Assembly: GCF_000368965.1 (NCBI RefSeq) | Contig: NZ_KB849780.1 | Coordinates: forward strand, 1,426,145 to 1,490,144 | Direction of reading: 5' to 3' | DNA length: 64,000 nucleotides | From: Acinetobacter calcoaceticus DSM 30006 = CIP 81.8 | GTDB lineage: Bacteria > Pseudomonadota > Gammaproteobacteria > Pseudomonadales > Moraxellaceae | Shown: one piece after another, positions 36,934 to 45,797 of the stretch | How the letters are laid out: every line of letters starts with the position of its first letter | How positions within the stretch are numbered: position 1 is the first letter of the stretch | The notes under the pieces: generated by a model | What the model was told of the DNA's origin: nothing | What the model saw: only the letters and a program-made list of their open reading frames with translations | The model's database searches: none | Translations under genes and position numbers: made by a program

Positions 36934-37752
36934 TTAAGCAATCTCTTTCTTTTGAAGACTATGCTGACTTTGCAATAAGGTTTGCATATATTCTGAATAG
37001 ACAGATAACTTCTCAAAAATATGTTCCGAATAAAACATATCATCAATTAAATGGGTCATTTGAGAGGCGGTGAACGTATCACATAAGCCTACAAGCTGTG
37101 CATTTAGCTGGGCAAATTGGGCACACAATTTCACATAGGTTTCATCTTTATTTTTAAATAATAATTGACGCATATCTAAATCATTTAGATCGTTTAAATC
37201 AGTATTTTGTTGAGGATTAATCCAATAAATTTTGACTTTTAAAAACAACGCAAGCTCTTCTAAATGCTCTAGGTCTATATCTAAATTTGTAATTAAAAAA
37301 ATTGTGGAGATATCATTTCGGCACAGCGCTTTGATTAAGCTTAAATAAATAAACCCGACTTCAGTCAGCTCGGTTAATTCTAAATCTAGATATATTTTTA
37401 AACTTTCAAGAACTTCATCTACTTTAAACAAAACTTTCTTTTCGGCTTGATAATATTTATTGAGAATAGCAAGAACGGGCTTTGTCGCTGGTGTTGTATA
37501 AATAGCAGGCTTATTGAGGTTAGCAAAAACAAAAGGTGAAAATAGATAAGCCAAACTGCTTTGCTGCGGATGAATATGTGATTGAATTAAATAAACAGTT
37601 TGAGATTTAGAAAAGTCTCTTAAGACTTTTGCTCTTAATAAAGTTGCTTCAAGATTAACATAGGCCTGCTCTAATTGAGCCATTATAGGTGCTGGAATAG
37701 CCTGATTTTTAATAATTTTATTTAGGATATTGAGTTGAGAAGTAATAAACAT
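36934..37752 (-). CDS. Hypothetical protein, family not recognised
   Basis: I do not recognise this 272-residue protein. It has no signal peptide and no membrane segment, so it is probably cytoplasmic. Two stretches look like parallel beta strands alternating with helices (TVYLIQSHIHPQQSSL near 52-67 and ISTIFLITNLDID near 148-160), giving a Rossmann-like impression. It includes a short repeat DLNDLNDLD near residues 184-192, encoded by 9-base repeats, and a helical, hydrophilic C-terminus. It lies next to the DszC/SfnC-like gene in the same direction, which suggests but does not prove a sulfur-related role. Confidence 0.6.
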   Translation of the reverse strand: MFITSQLNILNKIIKNQAIPAPIMAQLEQAYVNLEATLLRAKVLRDFSKSQTVYLIQSHIHPQQSSLAYLFSPFVFANLNKPAIYTTPATKPVLAILNKYYQAEKKVLFKVDEVLESLKIYLDLELTELTEVGFIYLSLIKALCRNDISTIFLITNLDIDLEHLEELALFLKVKIYWINPQQNTDLNDLNDLDMRQLLFKNKDETYVKLCAQFAQLNAQLVGLCDTFTASQMTHLIDDMFYSEHIFEKLSVYSEYMQTLLQSQHSLQKKEIA

Positions 37753-38405
37753 TTTTTAACATCCAAGCTATTTTAGAAGAGCTACACTTAAGCCAAGGTC
37801 TTTAATAACCTACGTAACAACCAGACCTCATACAAAACAACAAGGGAATAGACAAGAAGAAATTTATCCTGTGCTCATATGTAACCCCAAAGTCGCATTC
37901 ATGGTATTTTTGAAGATTGATTTTGGTCAGCCATAAATCTTGTTCATTTTTATTTTGGACTTTAGATGAATGGATATATAGCTACAGATAATTGAAAAAA
38001 AACTATAGCACCCATAATAATGACTTCGGACTGTTATAGTTTTATAAAAAATTTCTGTATCTACATATACAAAATGAGTGAGTGCATGATTAAGAAAACT
38101 TCTTAAGGTAGGTAGTTTTCATGAAACGATCTATGGTTCATCGTCAGATATTTCATCAATGTTTCAATGCAACATGCATTTTTACAAATGCAACATCAAG
38201 CATGGGCTTTGTTAACAGATTGAGAACAATCAATCGGTCTATTCTATTGAAATATCAAGCAATTATATTACTTCGCCCTTCTGGCATTTTACTTGCTAAG
38301 AACATTTATCACAGAAGTAAGTTCAATCGTCAGAATACTTTATTGCCTGAAAATAAGTATTTAACACAATCAATCATCATCAGCTAGTTCACAGGGGGAA
38401 TGTAT
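37753..38405. other. Long divergent leader region before cydA
   Basis: About 650 bases lie between the unrecognised minus-strand gene and cydA. They include a hairpin at 37999-38043 (9-bp stem, long loop) and a doubtful 88-codon frame at 38121-38387. The cydA SD GGGGGA is at 38394-38399. The length suggests a regulated promoter or a long leader. Confidence 0.45.
38121..38387 (+). CDS. Doubtful 88-codon frame upstream of cydA
   Basis: The frame starts at ATG after AAGGTAGG and ends 18 bases before the cydA start codon. The product is basic and rich in Ile, Arg, Asn and Ser with no recognisable domain or signal. Its composition is unlike the neighbouring real proteins, so it may simply be an open stretch in the cydA leader. 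It is listed because its SD-like sequence and its position could also fit a leader peptide. Confidence 0.2.
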   Translation: MKRSMVHRQIFHQCFNATCIFTNATSSMGFVNRLRTINRSILLKYQAIILLRPSGILLAKNIYHRSKFNRQNTLLPENKYLTQSIIIS

Positions 38406-39851
38406 ATGAGCCTCGGTCTAACCGCTTTAGAATTAGCACGAATACAATTTGCTTTCACAGTATCCTTTCATATTATTTTTCCAGCCACCTCCATTGGTCT
38501 TGCCTGCTTTTTAGCAGTTTTAGAGTGGAAGTGGTTAAGAACCCAAAACCCGATTTATAAAGATCTGTTTAAATACTGGATCAAGATCTTTGCCGTTGCC
38601 TTTGGTATGGGTGTGGTCTCGGGCGTGGTCATGAGTTATCAGTTCGGTACCAACTGGAGTGAGTTTTCTCGTATTGCAGGAAGTATTACCGGTCCTTTAC
38701 TTACCTATGAAGTCTTGAGTGCCTTCTTTTTAGAAGCTGGTTTCTTAGGCATTATGTTATTTGGTTGGGGGCGTGTCGGACCCAGAGCCCATTTCTTTGC
38801 CACACTAATGGTTGCGATTGGTACCTGTATTTCCATGTTCTGGATTTTATCCTCCAATAGCTGGATGCAGACCCCTCAAGGCTTCGCTATAGAAAATGGC
38901 ATTATTGTTCCTAAAGATTGGTTCGCTATTGTTTTTAACCCATCCTTCCCTTACCGCTTTGCCCATATGGGTGCAGCAGCCTTTTTAGTTTCTTCATTAT
39001 TGGTGGTAGGAACTTCTGCATGGCACTTAGTGAAAGGTCGTCGTGATGAATTGGTAAAAAAATCGTTCTCGATGGGTCTATGGATGGTACTTGTGACTTC
39101 ATGTTTGCAAGTCGTAATTGGCGATAACCATGGTTTAAATACCCGTGAGCATCAACCAGCCAAACTAGCAGCGATGGAAGGTCATTGGGAAACGAATCAC
39201 AATGAACCTATGCCACTGTTACTCTTTGCAATTCCAGACATGACAGAAGAACGAAACCATTTTGAAGTGGGTGTTCCATATTTAGGTAGTTTAATTTTAA
39301 CTCACAGTTTAGATGGCCAAGTTACAGGTTTAAAAGATTTCGCCCCTGAAGATCGACCAAATTCAACCATCGTTTTCTGGAGCTTCCGTGTGATGGTCGG
39401 GCTTGGCGTACTCATGGTCACGCTGTCTTTAATTGCTCTTTGGTTACGTAAGCGTGGAAAACTCTATGAAACTTCATGGTTCCATAAGTTTGCTTTAGTG
39501 ATGGGGCCATCTGGTTATATCGCCATGCTTGCAGGTTGGGTAACCACTGAGGTCGGCCGTCAACCATGGGTGGTATATGGCATCCTACGAACTAAGGATG
39601 GTTTATCTCATACTGTGTCGGCAGAACAAGTCGGCCTGAGCCTCTTTATTTTTGTAGTGGTATACACCATCGTTTTTGGCAGCGGTATCTACTACACCTT
39701 AAAATTGATTAATAAAGGCCCTGTATTTATCGATACGCCAAATATGGAAGCAGGCGGTGTTGGACACTTTAAAACACCAATGCGCCCACTCAGTGCTGTC
39801 GATGAAAACATTGACAGTAAACAAAATTCTGGGGAGAACCCTCATGATTGA
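38406..39851 (+). CDS. cydA: Cytochrome bd-type quinol oxidase subunit I (cyanide-insensitive type)
   Basis: The 481-residue membrane subunit carries the haem and quinol sites of a bd-type terminal oxidase, which reduces oxygen to water without pumping protons. Histidine-bearing segments include FTVSFHIIFPATS near the N-terminus. The quinol loop GDNHGLNTREHQPAKLAAMEGHWET is short, so the protein is smaller than E. coli CydA (522 residues) and resembles the CioA type. The ATG at 38406 is chosen because GGGGGA lies six bases upstream; an ATG at 38400 would abut the SD. It overlaps cydB by eight bases. Confidence 0.93.
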   Translation: MSLGLTALELARIQFAFTVSFHIIFPATSIGLACFLAVLEWKWLRTQNPIYKDLFKYWIKIFAVAFGMGVVSGVVMSYQFGTNWSEFSRIAGSITGPLLTYEVLSAFFLEAGFLGIMLFGWGRVGPRAHFFATLMVAIGTCISMFWILSSNSWMQTPQGFAIENGIIVPKDWFAIVFNPSFPYRFAHMGAAAFLVSSLLVVGTSAWHLVKGRRDELVKKSFSMGLWMVLVTSCLQVVIGDNHGLNTREHQPAKLAAMEGHWETNHNEPMPLLLFAIPDMTEERNHFEVGVPYLGSLILTHSLDGQVTGLKDFAPEDRPNSTIVFWSFRVMVGLGVLMVTLSLIALWLRKRGKLYETSWFHKFALVMGPSGYIAMLAGWVTTEVGRQPWVVYGILRTKDGLSHTVSAEQVGLSLFIFVVVYTIVFGSGIYYTLKLINKGPVFIDTPNMEAGGVGHFKTPMRPLSAVDENIDSKQNSGENPHD

Positions 39852-40851
39852 TCTTTCTTTAATATGGGTCGGTATTATCGGTTTAGGTGTCATGATTTAT
39901 GTCGTCATGGATGGCTTTGACTTAGGAATCGGGATCATGTTCCCTTTCATTAAGAACAGCCAAGAACGTGATGTGATGATGAATACCGTAGCCCCTGTCT
40001 GGGATGGCAACGAAACATGGATGGTACTCGGTGGAGCTGGTCTCTATGCTGCATTTCCACTAGTTTACTCAACGGTTTTATCGGCACTGTATTTACCTAT
40101 TATTTTTATGGTAATTGCCTTAATTTTCCGTGGAGTCGCATTTGAATTCCGCTTTAAAGCTCATCGCACCAAATACCTTTGGGATTTAGCTTTTATTTGG
40201 GGTTCAGTTTTAACTAGCTTCCTTCAAGGCATCATCTTGGGTGCCTATATTCAAGGCATTAAAACCACCAATGGTATTTTTTCTGGCGGATCACTTGATT
40301 GGTTGACACCATTTACCTTCTTTACTGGTATTGGTGTAGTTGCCATGTATGCCACTTTAGGATGTGGATGGCTTATTTTAAAAACCGAAAAAGGCTTGCA
40401 ACAACGCATGTATGAGCTTATGCCAAAGCTGATTATTGCACTGCTTATTATTTTTGGTGGAGTGAGTTTATATACTCCGTTGACTCATCCTGAAATCGCA
40501 GATCGCTGGTTCTCTTTACCGAATCTGTTCTATTTTAGCCCAGTACCTATTTTGGTTTTATTGTTTGTTGGCCTGATTTTATCGGCGTGTAAAAAGCAGC
40601 AACATGACCTCAAACCATTTATATATACGCTAGCCCTCGTTTTCCTTGCATTTACAGGTTTTGTGATTAGTTTGTGGCCTTATATTATTCCGCCATCAGT
40701 CACCATCTGGCAAGCCGCAGCTCCACATTCAAGCCAACTGTTTGCTTTAGTCGGTGCGCTCATTCTGATTCCAATCATTATTGCTTACACTATTGTGTCT
40801 TACTGGGTATTCCGTGACAAAGTACGTGTAGGTGATGAAGGCTATCATTAA
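39844..40851 (+). CDS. cydB: Cytochrome bd-type quinol oxidase subunit II
   Basis: The 335-residue membrane subunit pairs with CydA. The N-terminal signature VMIYVVMDGFDLGIGIMFPF and the following DVMMNTVAPVWDGNETWMVLGG are typical of CydB/CioB. About eight to nine hydrophobic segments are present. The ATG at 39844 lies within the end of cydA (eight-base overlap), preceded by GGGGAGA. The frame extends 29 codons further upstream inside cydA, but family alignment favours this start. The small DUF2474/CydX-like gene follows within 16 bases. Confidence 0.94.
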   Translation: MIDLSLIWVGIIGLGVMIYVVMDGFDLGIGIMFPFIKNSQERDVMMNTVAPVWDGNETWMVLGGAGLYAAFPLVYSTVLSALYLPIIFMVIALIFRGVAFEFRFKAHRTKYLWDLAFIWGSVLTSFLQGIILGAYIQGIKTTNGIFSGGSLDWLTPFTFFTGIGVVAMYATLGCGWLILKTEKGLQQRMYELMPKLIIALLIIFGGVSLYTPLTHPEIADRWFSLPNLFYFSPVPILVLLFVGLILSACKKQQHDLKPFIYTLALVFLAFTGFVISLWPYIIPPSVTIWQAAAPHSSQLFALVGALILIPIIIAYTIVSYWVFRDKVRVGDEGYH

Positions 40852-40866
40852 AGTTAGGAGGGTTTT

Positions 40867-41001
40867 ATGAAAAATTTATCTTCTAAACTGTCTCAAACCC
40901 AATGGTTTATTTTGCTATGGCTAGGTGGTTTTTTAGCATTAGCTGTTATTGCTGGTTTGTTTAAAGTGATATTGATTTATGCAGCCCCTTACCTAAAGTA
41001 A
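40867..41001 (+). CDS. Small bd-oxidase accessory subunit (DUF2474/CydX-like)
   Basis: This 44-residue protein, MKNLSSKLSQTQWFILLW and onward, has one strongly hydrophobic helix (about residues 13-37) and a short tail ending APYLK. An excellent SD, AGGAGG, lies at 40856-40861. Its size, single helix, W-rich start and position 16 bases after cydB match the DUF2474 / CydX-type small subunits that stabilise bd oxidases. The precise family (CydX, CydZ or DUF2474) cannot be settled by eye. A strong terminator follows, closing the cydAB operon. Confidence 0.8.
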   Translation: MKNLSSKLSQTQWFILLWLGGFLALAVIAGLFKVILIYAAPYLK

Positions 41002-41017
41002 ACTTATTTTTATAAGC

Positions 41018-41050
41018 AAATGCCGTTTGTAGATTCTACAAACGGCATTT
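41018..41050 (+). terminator. Rho-independent terminator after the cyd operon
   Basis: A 33-base dyad (41018-41033 with 41035-41050) with a GCCG core ends in ATTTATTATT. Confidence 0.8.
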
Positions 41051-41099
41051 ATTATTGATTAAGTGCATCTTTCATTTTGTCATTTCGTGCAGCCAATAC

Positions 41100-42518
41100 A
41101 TGTATAAATCAGAACAACTTGCCCATAGCATTCGCCAACTCATTGAGAGCGGCACTTTAAATGCACACGAGAAGTTACCTTCTTTAAGAGATCAGGTGCA
41201 ACGCTCTGGTTTTAGTTTAATGACGGTAATGAATGCTTACCAAGAGCTTGAATCACAAGGTTTGATCTATTCCAAAGAAAAATCGGGATACTTCGTTGCC
41301 GAGCAAATTACGCTTAAACCTTTAGAACAATATTCTGTTGTTTCACTCAATTCTAAAATTGAAATTAACTCTTTAGTTTTTAAATATCTTAAATCGATTC
41401 AACATGAGTCTGTCATCCCTTTTGGCTCTGCCTTTCCCGATAGTCAGCTTTTATATGCACCAAAACTCATTCAGATTATGGGGCAGCTTGCCCGCCAGAA
41501 ACAAAGTTATGATCAGACTACGAGCCTACCTCCCGGTAATTTAGCTTTACGAAAACTCATTGCTCAACGCTACTGTATGCAAGGGATTCAAACTGACCCA
41601 GATGACATTGTCATTACATCTGGAGGACTAGATGCGCTCAATCTTTCTTTACAAGCAGTTGCCCAATCAGGCGACTATATTTTATTACAGCAAAACGTAT
41701 TTTATGGCGCTTGGCAAGCAGCAGAACGTTTAGGGCTAAAAGTTATTACGATTCCTGAACATCCTCAACATGGTTTTGATCTAGATGCTTTTGAACAGGT
41801 CATTAACAATTATCCAATTAAAGTATGTTGGCTCATGCTCAATAGCCATAATCCAATTGGGTTTACAGTCAGCGATGATATTAAATATAAAATTGCCAAA
41901 TTGCTTCATGAGCACCAGATTTATTTGATTGAAGATGATGTCTATGAAGAGCTGTTTTATGGCGGACAAAAGCCACTTTCAATGAAGTATTTTGATCAGC
42001 AAAATCTGGTGCTCCACTGCTCGTCTTTTTCTAAAACGTTAGGTGCAGGTTTTCGAGTAGGTTGGGTCTATGCGGGGAAGTTTTCAGACCATATTCAACA
42101 CTTACAACTCATGAGTACCATTTCAGTGAATGCACTCATTCAAAATGCATTGGTTGAGTTTTTGTCTCATCATCATTATGAAAAGCACTTGCGTACACTT
42201 AGACTTTCGCTTGAACGTTATAAAAAGCAGTTTTATCATTATTTAAAGCAAAATCTACCACCATCTTGCGAAGTGTATTATTACCCAAGTGGTTATTTTC
42301 TTTGGGTTAAGCTGCCGAATAGTTTAGATAGTATGCAAATTTATGAAGAGTTAATTCAACTAAACATTGGGGTAGCTCCAAGCCCATTGTTTAGTGTTTT
42401 ACCCGCGCAGCAGCATTATTTAAGAATCAACTGCTCTTTTGAATCAACACCTAAAATTCAAAGTGCATTAGAACAAATCATTAAAACAATTCAACAAAGA
42501 GTTGAAGCTGTTTCTTAA
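41100..42518 (+). CDS. MocR-type regulator (GntR domain plus aminotransferase-like domain)
   Basis: The 472-residue protein joins a GntR winged helix (residues 1-70, LPSLRDQVQRSGFSLMTVMNAYQEL) to a class I aminotransferase-like domain. The PLP lysine lies in HCSSFSKTLGAGFRVGW, and the DDVYEE and NSHNPIGFT segments are also typical. MocR regulators sense PLP or amines and control small transport or metabolic genes. The ATG at 41100 is used because the earlier in-frame TTG lies too close to the cyd terminator. It is not divergent from any gene here, so its target cannot be deduced. Confidence 0.86.
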   Translation: MYKSEQLAHSIRQLIESGTLNAHEKLPSLRDQVQRSGFSLMTVMNAYQELESQGLIYSKEKSGYFVAEQITLKPLEQYSVVSLNSKIEINSLVFKYLKSIQHESVIPFGSAFPDSQLLYAPKLIQIMGQLARQKQSYDQTTSLPPGNLALRKLIAQRYCMQGIQTDPDDIVITSGGLDALNLSLQAVAQSGDYILLQQNVFYGAWQAAERLGLKVITIPEHPQHGFDLDAFEQVINNYPIKVCWLMLNSHNPIGFTVSDDIKYKIAKLLHEHQIYLIEDDVYEELFYGGQKPLSMKYFDQQNLVLHCSSFSKTLGAGFRVGWVYAGKFSDHIQHLQLMSTISVNALIQNALVEFLSHHHYEKHLRTLRLSLERYKKQFYHYLKQNLPPSCEVYYYPSGYFLWVKLPNSLDSMQIYEELIQLNIGVAPSPLFSVLPAQQHYLRINCSFESTPKIQSALEQIIKTIQQRVEAVS

Positions 42519-42619
42519 ATAAACTACTTCGACCTAAGCACAATTTTATAGTGATGGTTTTGTGGTAACTTTATAGCTTAAATCTATATTTTTAAAGGAA
42601 ACAGGTTCAAGGGATTAAT

Positions 42620-43537
42620 ATGGAAATTGATGAAGAACTCACCCTTAAAAAGATACAGATTTTTTTAGCATTTATGCGCTGTGGCAATTTATCTAAAACA
42701 GCGACAGAAATGGAGCTTAGCAATGTCAGTGTTCACAAAGCATTGCACTCTTTAGAAAGTGCTTTGCGTTGCCCACTTTTTAAAAATGAAGGACGTAATC
42801 TCATTCCGTTAAAAAGTGCTTATGTATTTGAAGAACGGGCGCAAAAAATCGTACAGGACATTTTTATAACCGTTAATAAAACGAGAGAAGCTGCTGGCTT
42901 TGCGGCAAAAGTTTTACATTTAGGCTCTCTTTATTCTTTGACTGTCAAAACAATTCCAAATGTGATTAGTGGTCTTAAGCTCAGACGTAGTGAACTAGAT
43001 ATTCAACTGTTACTCAGCTCAAATCAGGATTTAGTTAAAAAGCTTAAAGCAACGGAGCTGGATGCGATTATTGTGGCACTCAATGAAACCACTCAAGATG
43101 ATGACTTTGAAATTTTGCCGATGTTTTCAGATGATATTTTTCTGGCGGTAAACAAAGATTCTAAATATGCAGAGTTTAAAGAAGTTGATTTAAGTTTATT
43201 AAAAGAAGAGACCTTCCTCACTTTAACCAAAGGCTTTGCGACCCATAACGATAGCGATATTATTTTTAAAAAAGCAGGTTTTTCTCCTAAAGTTGCTTTG
43301 CAAGTGAACGATATTTTTACCTTAATTAGTATGGTCAGTTCTGGCGTTGGTTTTGCCCTTTTACCGGGTCGTATTTCGGCGGTTTATGAAAGCTCAGTTA
43401 AGCTTATTCCCCTAAAACAGCAATATCATATGCAACAAGAAATTGGTTTGGTTTTCTTGAAAAGTAAAGAACGAGATCCAAACTTACTCGCACTGATTGC
43501 TGAGTGTCGTATGTTTGCTTCTAATTTTAAAAGATAA
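42620..43537 (+). CDS. mdcR: LysR-family regulator MdcR of malonate decarboxylase
   Basis: The 305-residue protein has a LysR helix-turn-helix near residues 10-70 (FLAFMRCGNLSKTATEM, then SNVSVHKALHSLESALRC). An effector domain follows (LHLGSLYSLTVKTIPNV, GVGFALLPGRISAVYE). It lies just beyond the end of the mdc/mad operon and is convergent with it. Family resemblance and position identify it as the malonate-responsive activator MdcR. SD AAGGGA lies five bases before the ATG. A different regulator type, GntR-like MdcY, has been described for A. calcoaceticus, so this LysR arrangement is worth noting. Confidence 0.85.
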   Translation: MEIDEELTLKKIQIFLAFMRCGNLSKTATEMELSNVSVHKALHSLESALRCPLFKNEGRNLIPLKSAYVFEERAQKIVQDIFITVNKTREAAGFAAKVLHLGSLYSLTVKTIPNVISGLKLRRSELDIQLLLSSNQDLVKKLKATELDAIIVALNETTQDDDFEILPMFSDDIFLAVNKDSKYAEFKEVDLSLLKEETFLTLTKGFATHNDSDIIFKKAGFSPKVALQVNDIFTLISMVSSGVGFALLPGRISAVYESSVKLIPLKQQYHMQQEIGLVFLKSKERDPNLLALIAECRMFASNFKR

Positions 43538-43542
43538 ATATC

Positions 43543-43570
43543 GGCAACTTATTAAATCTAATAAGTTGCC
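43543..43570. terminator. Hairpin between mdcR and madM
   Basis: A perfect 12-bp stem (43543-43554 with 43559-43570) with a 4-base loop lies between convergent genes. On the minus strand it is followed by AT-rich sequence; T tracts are modest. Confidence 0.6.
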
Positions 43571-43590
43571 AGTATATTGGACTCGCTTAA

Positions 43591-44355
43591 CTATGCAAAG
43601 ATTGCATTAACTGTTAAGAAAAATAGGGATGGCCCAAGTAAGCAACCAAGTCCTGTGTAGAAGGTTGCAACTAAAGCACCATAAGGGACAAGTCTTACAT
43701 CTGTTCCAGCTAAACCGGCTGCCGTACCGCTTGTTGTTCCAGCTAAACCGCCAAATACCATGGCTGAACGCGGGCTTTTTAGGTACATGAACTTTGCAAG
43801 AAGTGGTGTGCCGACCATAAAAAATACAGACTTGATTAATCCAATCGCAATAGAAAGTGCGATTACATCTGAACTTGCACCAATCGCTGTTCCTGTAATT
43901 GGACCGACAATATAAGTCATTGCACCTGCACCAATAGTCGTCATTGATATTGGATCTCGATATCCCATCACCCATGCGACCATAACCCCGATTGCAAAAG
44001 GTACAACGCAACCAAGCACTAATGCGATTAGACCAATTTTTCCTGCTTTTTTAACCTCTTTTACATCAACTTCAAATGCAGTTGAAGCAATAGCTAAATC
44101 TCGGATCATTGCTCCACCAAGCAATGCAAACCCAGAAAAAATTGTGATGTCAGAAATGCCCTTCGTCCCTTGCGTATAAACTCCTGCAAAATAGGCAACA
44201 ACCAAACCTAAAGTAATCGCAATTGCAGAGCTTTGCAGTTTTCCTTTCGTCAAATATTTTGAGAGTAAATGGGAAACAAACATCATTAAACCAGTGACTG
44301 CAAGTGCAGTGACTAATGCATTTTTTGATAACACAGCAATTATAGCGTCCATCAT
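43591..44355 (-). CDS. madM: Malonate transporter subunit MadM
   Basis: The 254-residue inner-membrane protein is the large subunit of the two-component malonate/sodium symporter. It has about eight hydrophobic segments and the glycine-rich signatures GAGAMTYIVGPITGTAIGAS and FGGLAGTTSGTAAGLAGTD. It is the last gene of the mdcABCDEGH-madLM operon, 41 bases after madL. SD AAGGA precedes the ATG pair at its start. It supplies cytoplasmic malonate for MdcA. The assignment is strong because the whole pathway is present alongside. Confidence 0.92.
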   Translation of the reverse strand: MMDAIIAVLSKNALVTALAVTGLMMFVSHLLSKYLTKGKLQSSAIAITLGLVVAYFAGVYTQGTKGISDITIFSGFALLGGAMIRDLAIASTAFEVDVKEVKKAGKIGLIALVLGCVVPFAIGVMVAWVMGYRDPISMTTIGAGAMTYIVGPITGTAIGASSDVIALSIAIGLIKSVFFMVGTPLLAKFMYLKSPRSAMVFGGLAGTTSGTAAGLAGTDVRLVPYGALVATFYTGLGCLLGPSLFFLTVNAIFA

Positions 44356-44396
44356 TTAAATCCTTTTTGATTGAACTTTTTATAGTTTATATATGC

Positions 44397-44798
44397 TTAG
44401 GCTATTTTTTCCTTGGTCTCTATCGTCCATTCATAAGTTTCATAGTCACCACTAATTCTATTTAAATAACGGATGACTAAAACCGTACCAATTAAAGAAG
44501 CAATAGAAACAATTAGTCCTAGCATTCCTCCAGATAGTGCAGCAACGACGTTTTGCCCAGCCGACATCGCAACCACGATTGGAATATACATTCCTGACCA
44601 ATACAAAACTCCAAATTGTGTAACTTGTGGCAAATAACCTTTTCGTGCCAACAACTCTTTAGATAAAATCAAAAGAATCATTGAAATAGCAACTCCACCC
44701 ACATTGGCTTTCACACCTAATAACATGCCTAAGGTATTACCCAGATAATCGCCTAGTAAGTGGCAGATCGCTAATATTGCTGTTCCATATATAATCAT
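44397..44798 (-). CDS. madL: Malonate transporter subunit MadL
   Basis: The 133-residue membrane protein is the small subunit of the MadLM malonate importer. It starts MIIYGTAILAICHLLGDYLG and has about four hydrophobic segments, including GVAISMILLILSKELLAR. SD GAGGGA lies a few bases before the ATG. It sits between mdcH and madM in the malonate operon. Both subunits are required for transport in characterised systems. Confidence 0.91.
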   Translation of the reverse strand: MIIYGTAILAICHLLGDYLGNTLGMLLGVKANVGGVAISMILLILSKELLARKGYLPQVTQFGVLYWSGMYIPIVVAMSAGQNVVAALSGGMLGLIVSIASLIGTVLVIRYLNRISGDYETYEWTIETKEKIA

Positions 44799-44846
44799 GA
44801 CAATCCCTCATATCCTTGGATCATTTATGCTTTTGTAAAATCAGAT

Positions 44847-45785
44847 TCAAAAAGAAAAACTATTGTCCTGTTCTTTTTGCATTGCCATCTGAATGCTGTC
44901 TATGCGTGTTCCTTGAAAAGACAACACGGTTCCTTCTTTAAATGTTCGACGTGCAAGTGTAGTAAGCACCGTTCCCGGCAACGCTTCGATCTGCAACCTA
45001 ACACCTCGCTCCCATGCAGCTTGGATGGTACTTTCCCAATCTACAGTTCGACTCATATTAAAAGCCAAGTCATCCCTAATCTGTTCAGCCTTGCCTAAAG
45101 TGCGAGCCGTTGTACCACTTAAATATCGAATTTTAGGCTGCTTAAAAGTGAGTCCCTCCATAGACGCTGCAAGTTGCTCTGCTTGCTGAATCAATAATTC
45201 ACAGTGCGATGGCACAGATACATCTAATTTTTTTGCCACCACTCCTTGTTGCTTTGCCAAAACAGCAACTTGGTTCATGGCTTCAAAACTTCCTGAAATA
45301 ACGATTTGATTATGTGCATTAATATTGGCGACAAACACCTGTGGCGTTATTTCATAAATCTGTTTGACCCATGTTTCAACAGCTGCACGGTCTGTACCAA
45401 TCAGAGCAGTCATGCCATAGCCAATTGGGTAGGCGGTTTGCATGAGTTCCCCTCGATAGGCAACTAAGCGAATGGCATCTTCATAGACTAAAACCCCTGC
45501 CACAACCGCTGCCGACCATGCGCCAATCGATAGACCTGCTACATAATCAGGTTTTAAGTCTTCAGTAGCTAATAAAGCTGAACTCACCACGCCTGAAATG
45601 AGCAAACAAAGCTGTACGGCTCTTGTCGATTGCAACGCAGCCGAACTGTCTAGCATCAAGACATCTTCTTTGAGTGCATCCGATGCGCGCTCAAAATGTT
45701 CTTTGACCAGAGCGGTTTGAGGTAAGTCGTGCAACATATTGCTTCTTTGCACACCTTGTCCCGGATATACCCAAATCGAAGCCAT
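44847..45785 (-). CDS. mdcH: Malonate decarboxylase malonyl-CoA acyltransferase MdcH
   Basis: The 312-residue enzyme belongs to the malonyl-CoA:ACP transacylase family. The start SIWVYPGQGVQR replaces the usual FPGQG, and the nucleophile elbow GLSIG has Ser86; a histidine in VPSHCELL follows. In malonate decarboxylase it primes the acyl-carrier subunit MdcC with a malonyl or acetyl group. It follows mdcG by 12 bases and precedes madL. The role and family are clear from context. Confidence 0.92.
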   Translation of the reverse strand: MASIWVYPGQGVQRSNMLHDLPQTALVKEHFERASDALKEDVLMLDSSAALQSTRAVQLCLLISGVVSSALLATEDLKPDYVAGLSIGAWSAAVVAGVLVYEDAIRLVAYRGELMQTAYPIGYGMTALIGTDRAAVETWVKQIYEITPQVFVANINAHNQIVISGSFEAMNQVAVLAKQQGVVAKKLDVSVPSHCELLIQQAEQLAASMEGLTFKQPKIRYLSGTTARTLGKAEQIRDDLAFNMSRTVDWESTIQAAWERGVRLQIEALPGTVLTTLARRTFKEGTVLSFQGTRIDSIQMAMQKEQDNSFSF

Positions 45786-45797
45786 GATATCTATTCC

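Noticed and set aside
43607..44011. 134-codon minus-strand frame inside madM
   Set aside because: Same strand, other phase of a clear MadM; peptide is Cys/Trp/Arg-rich with no family.
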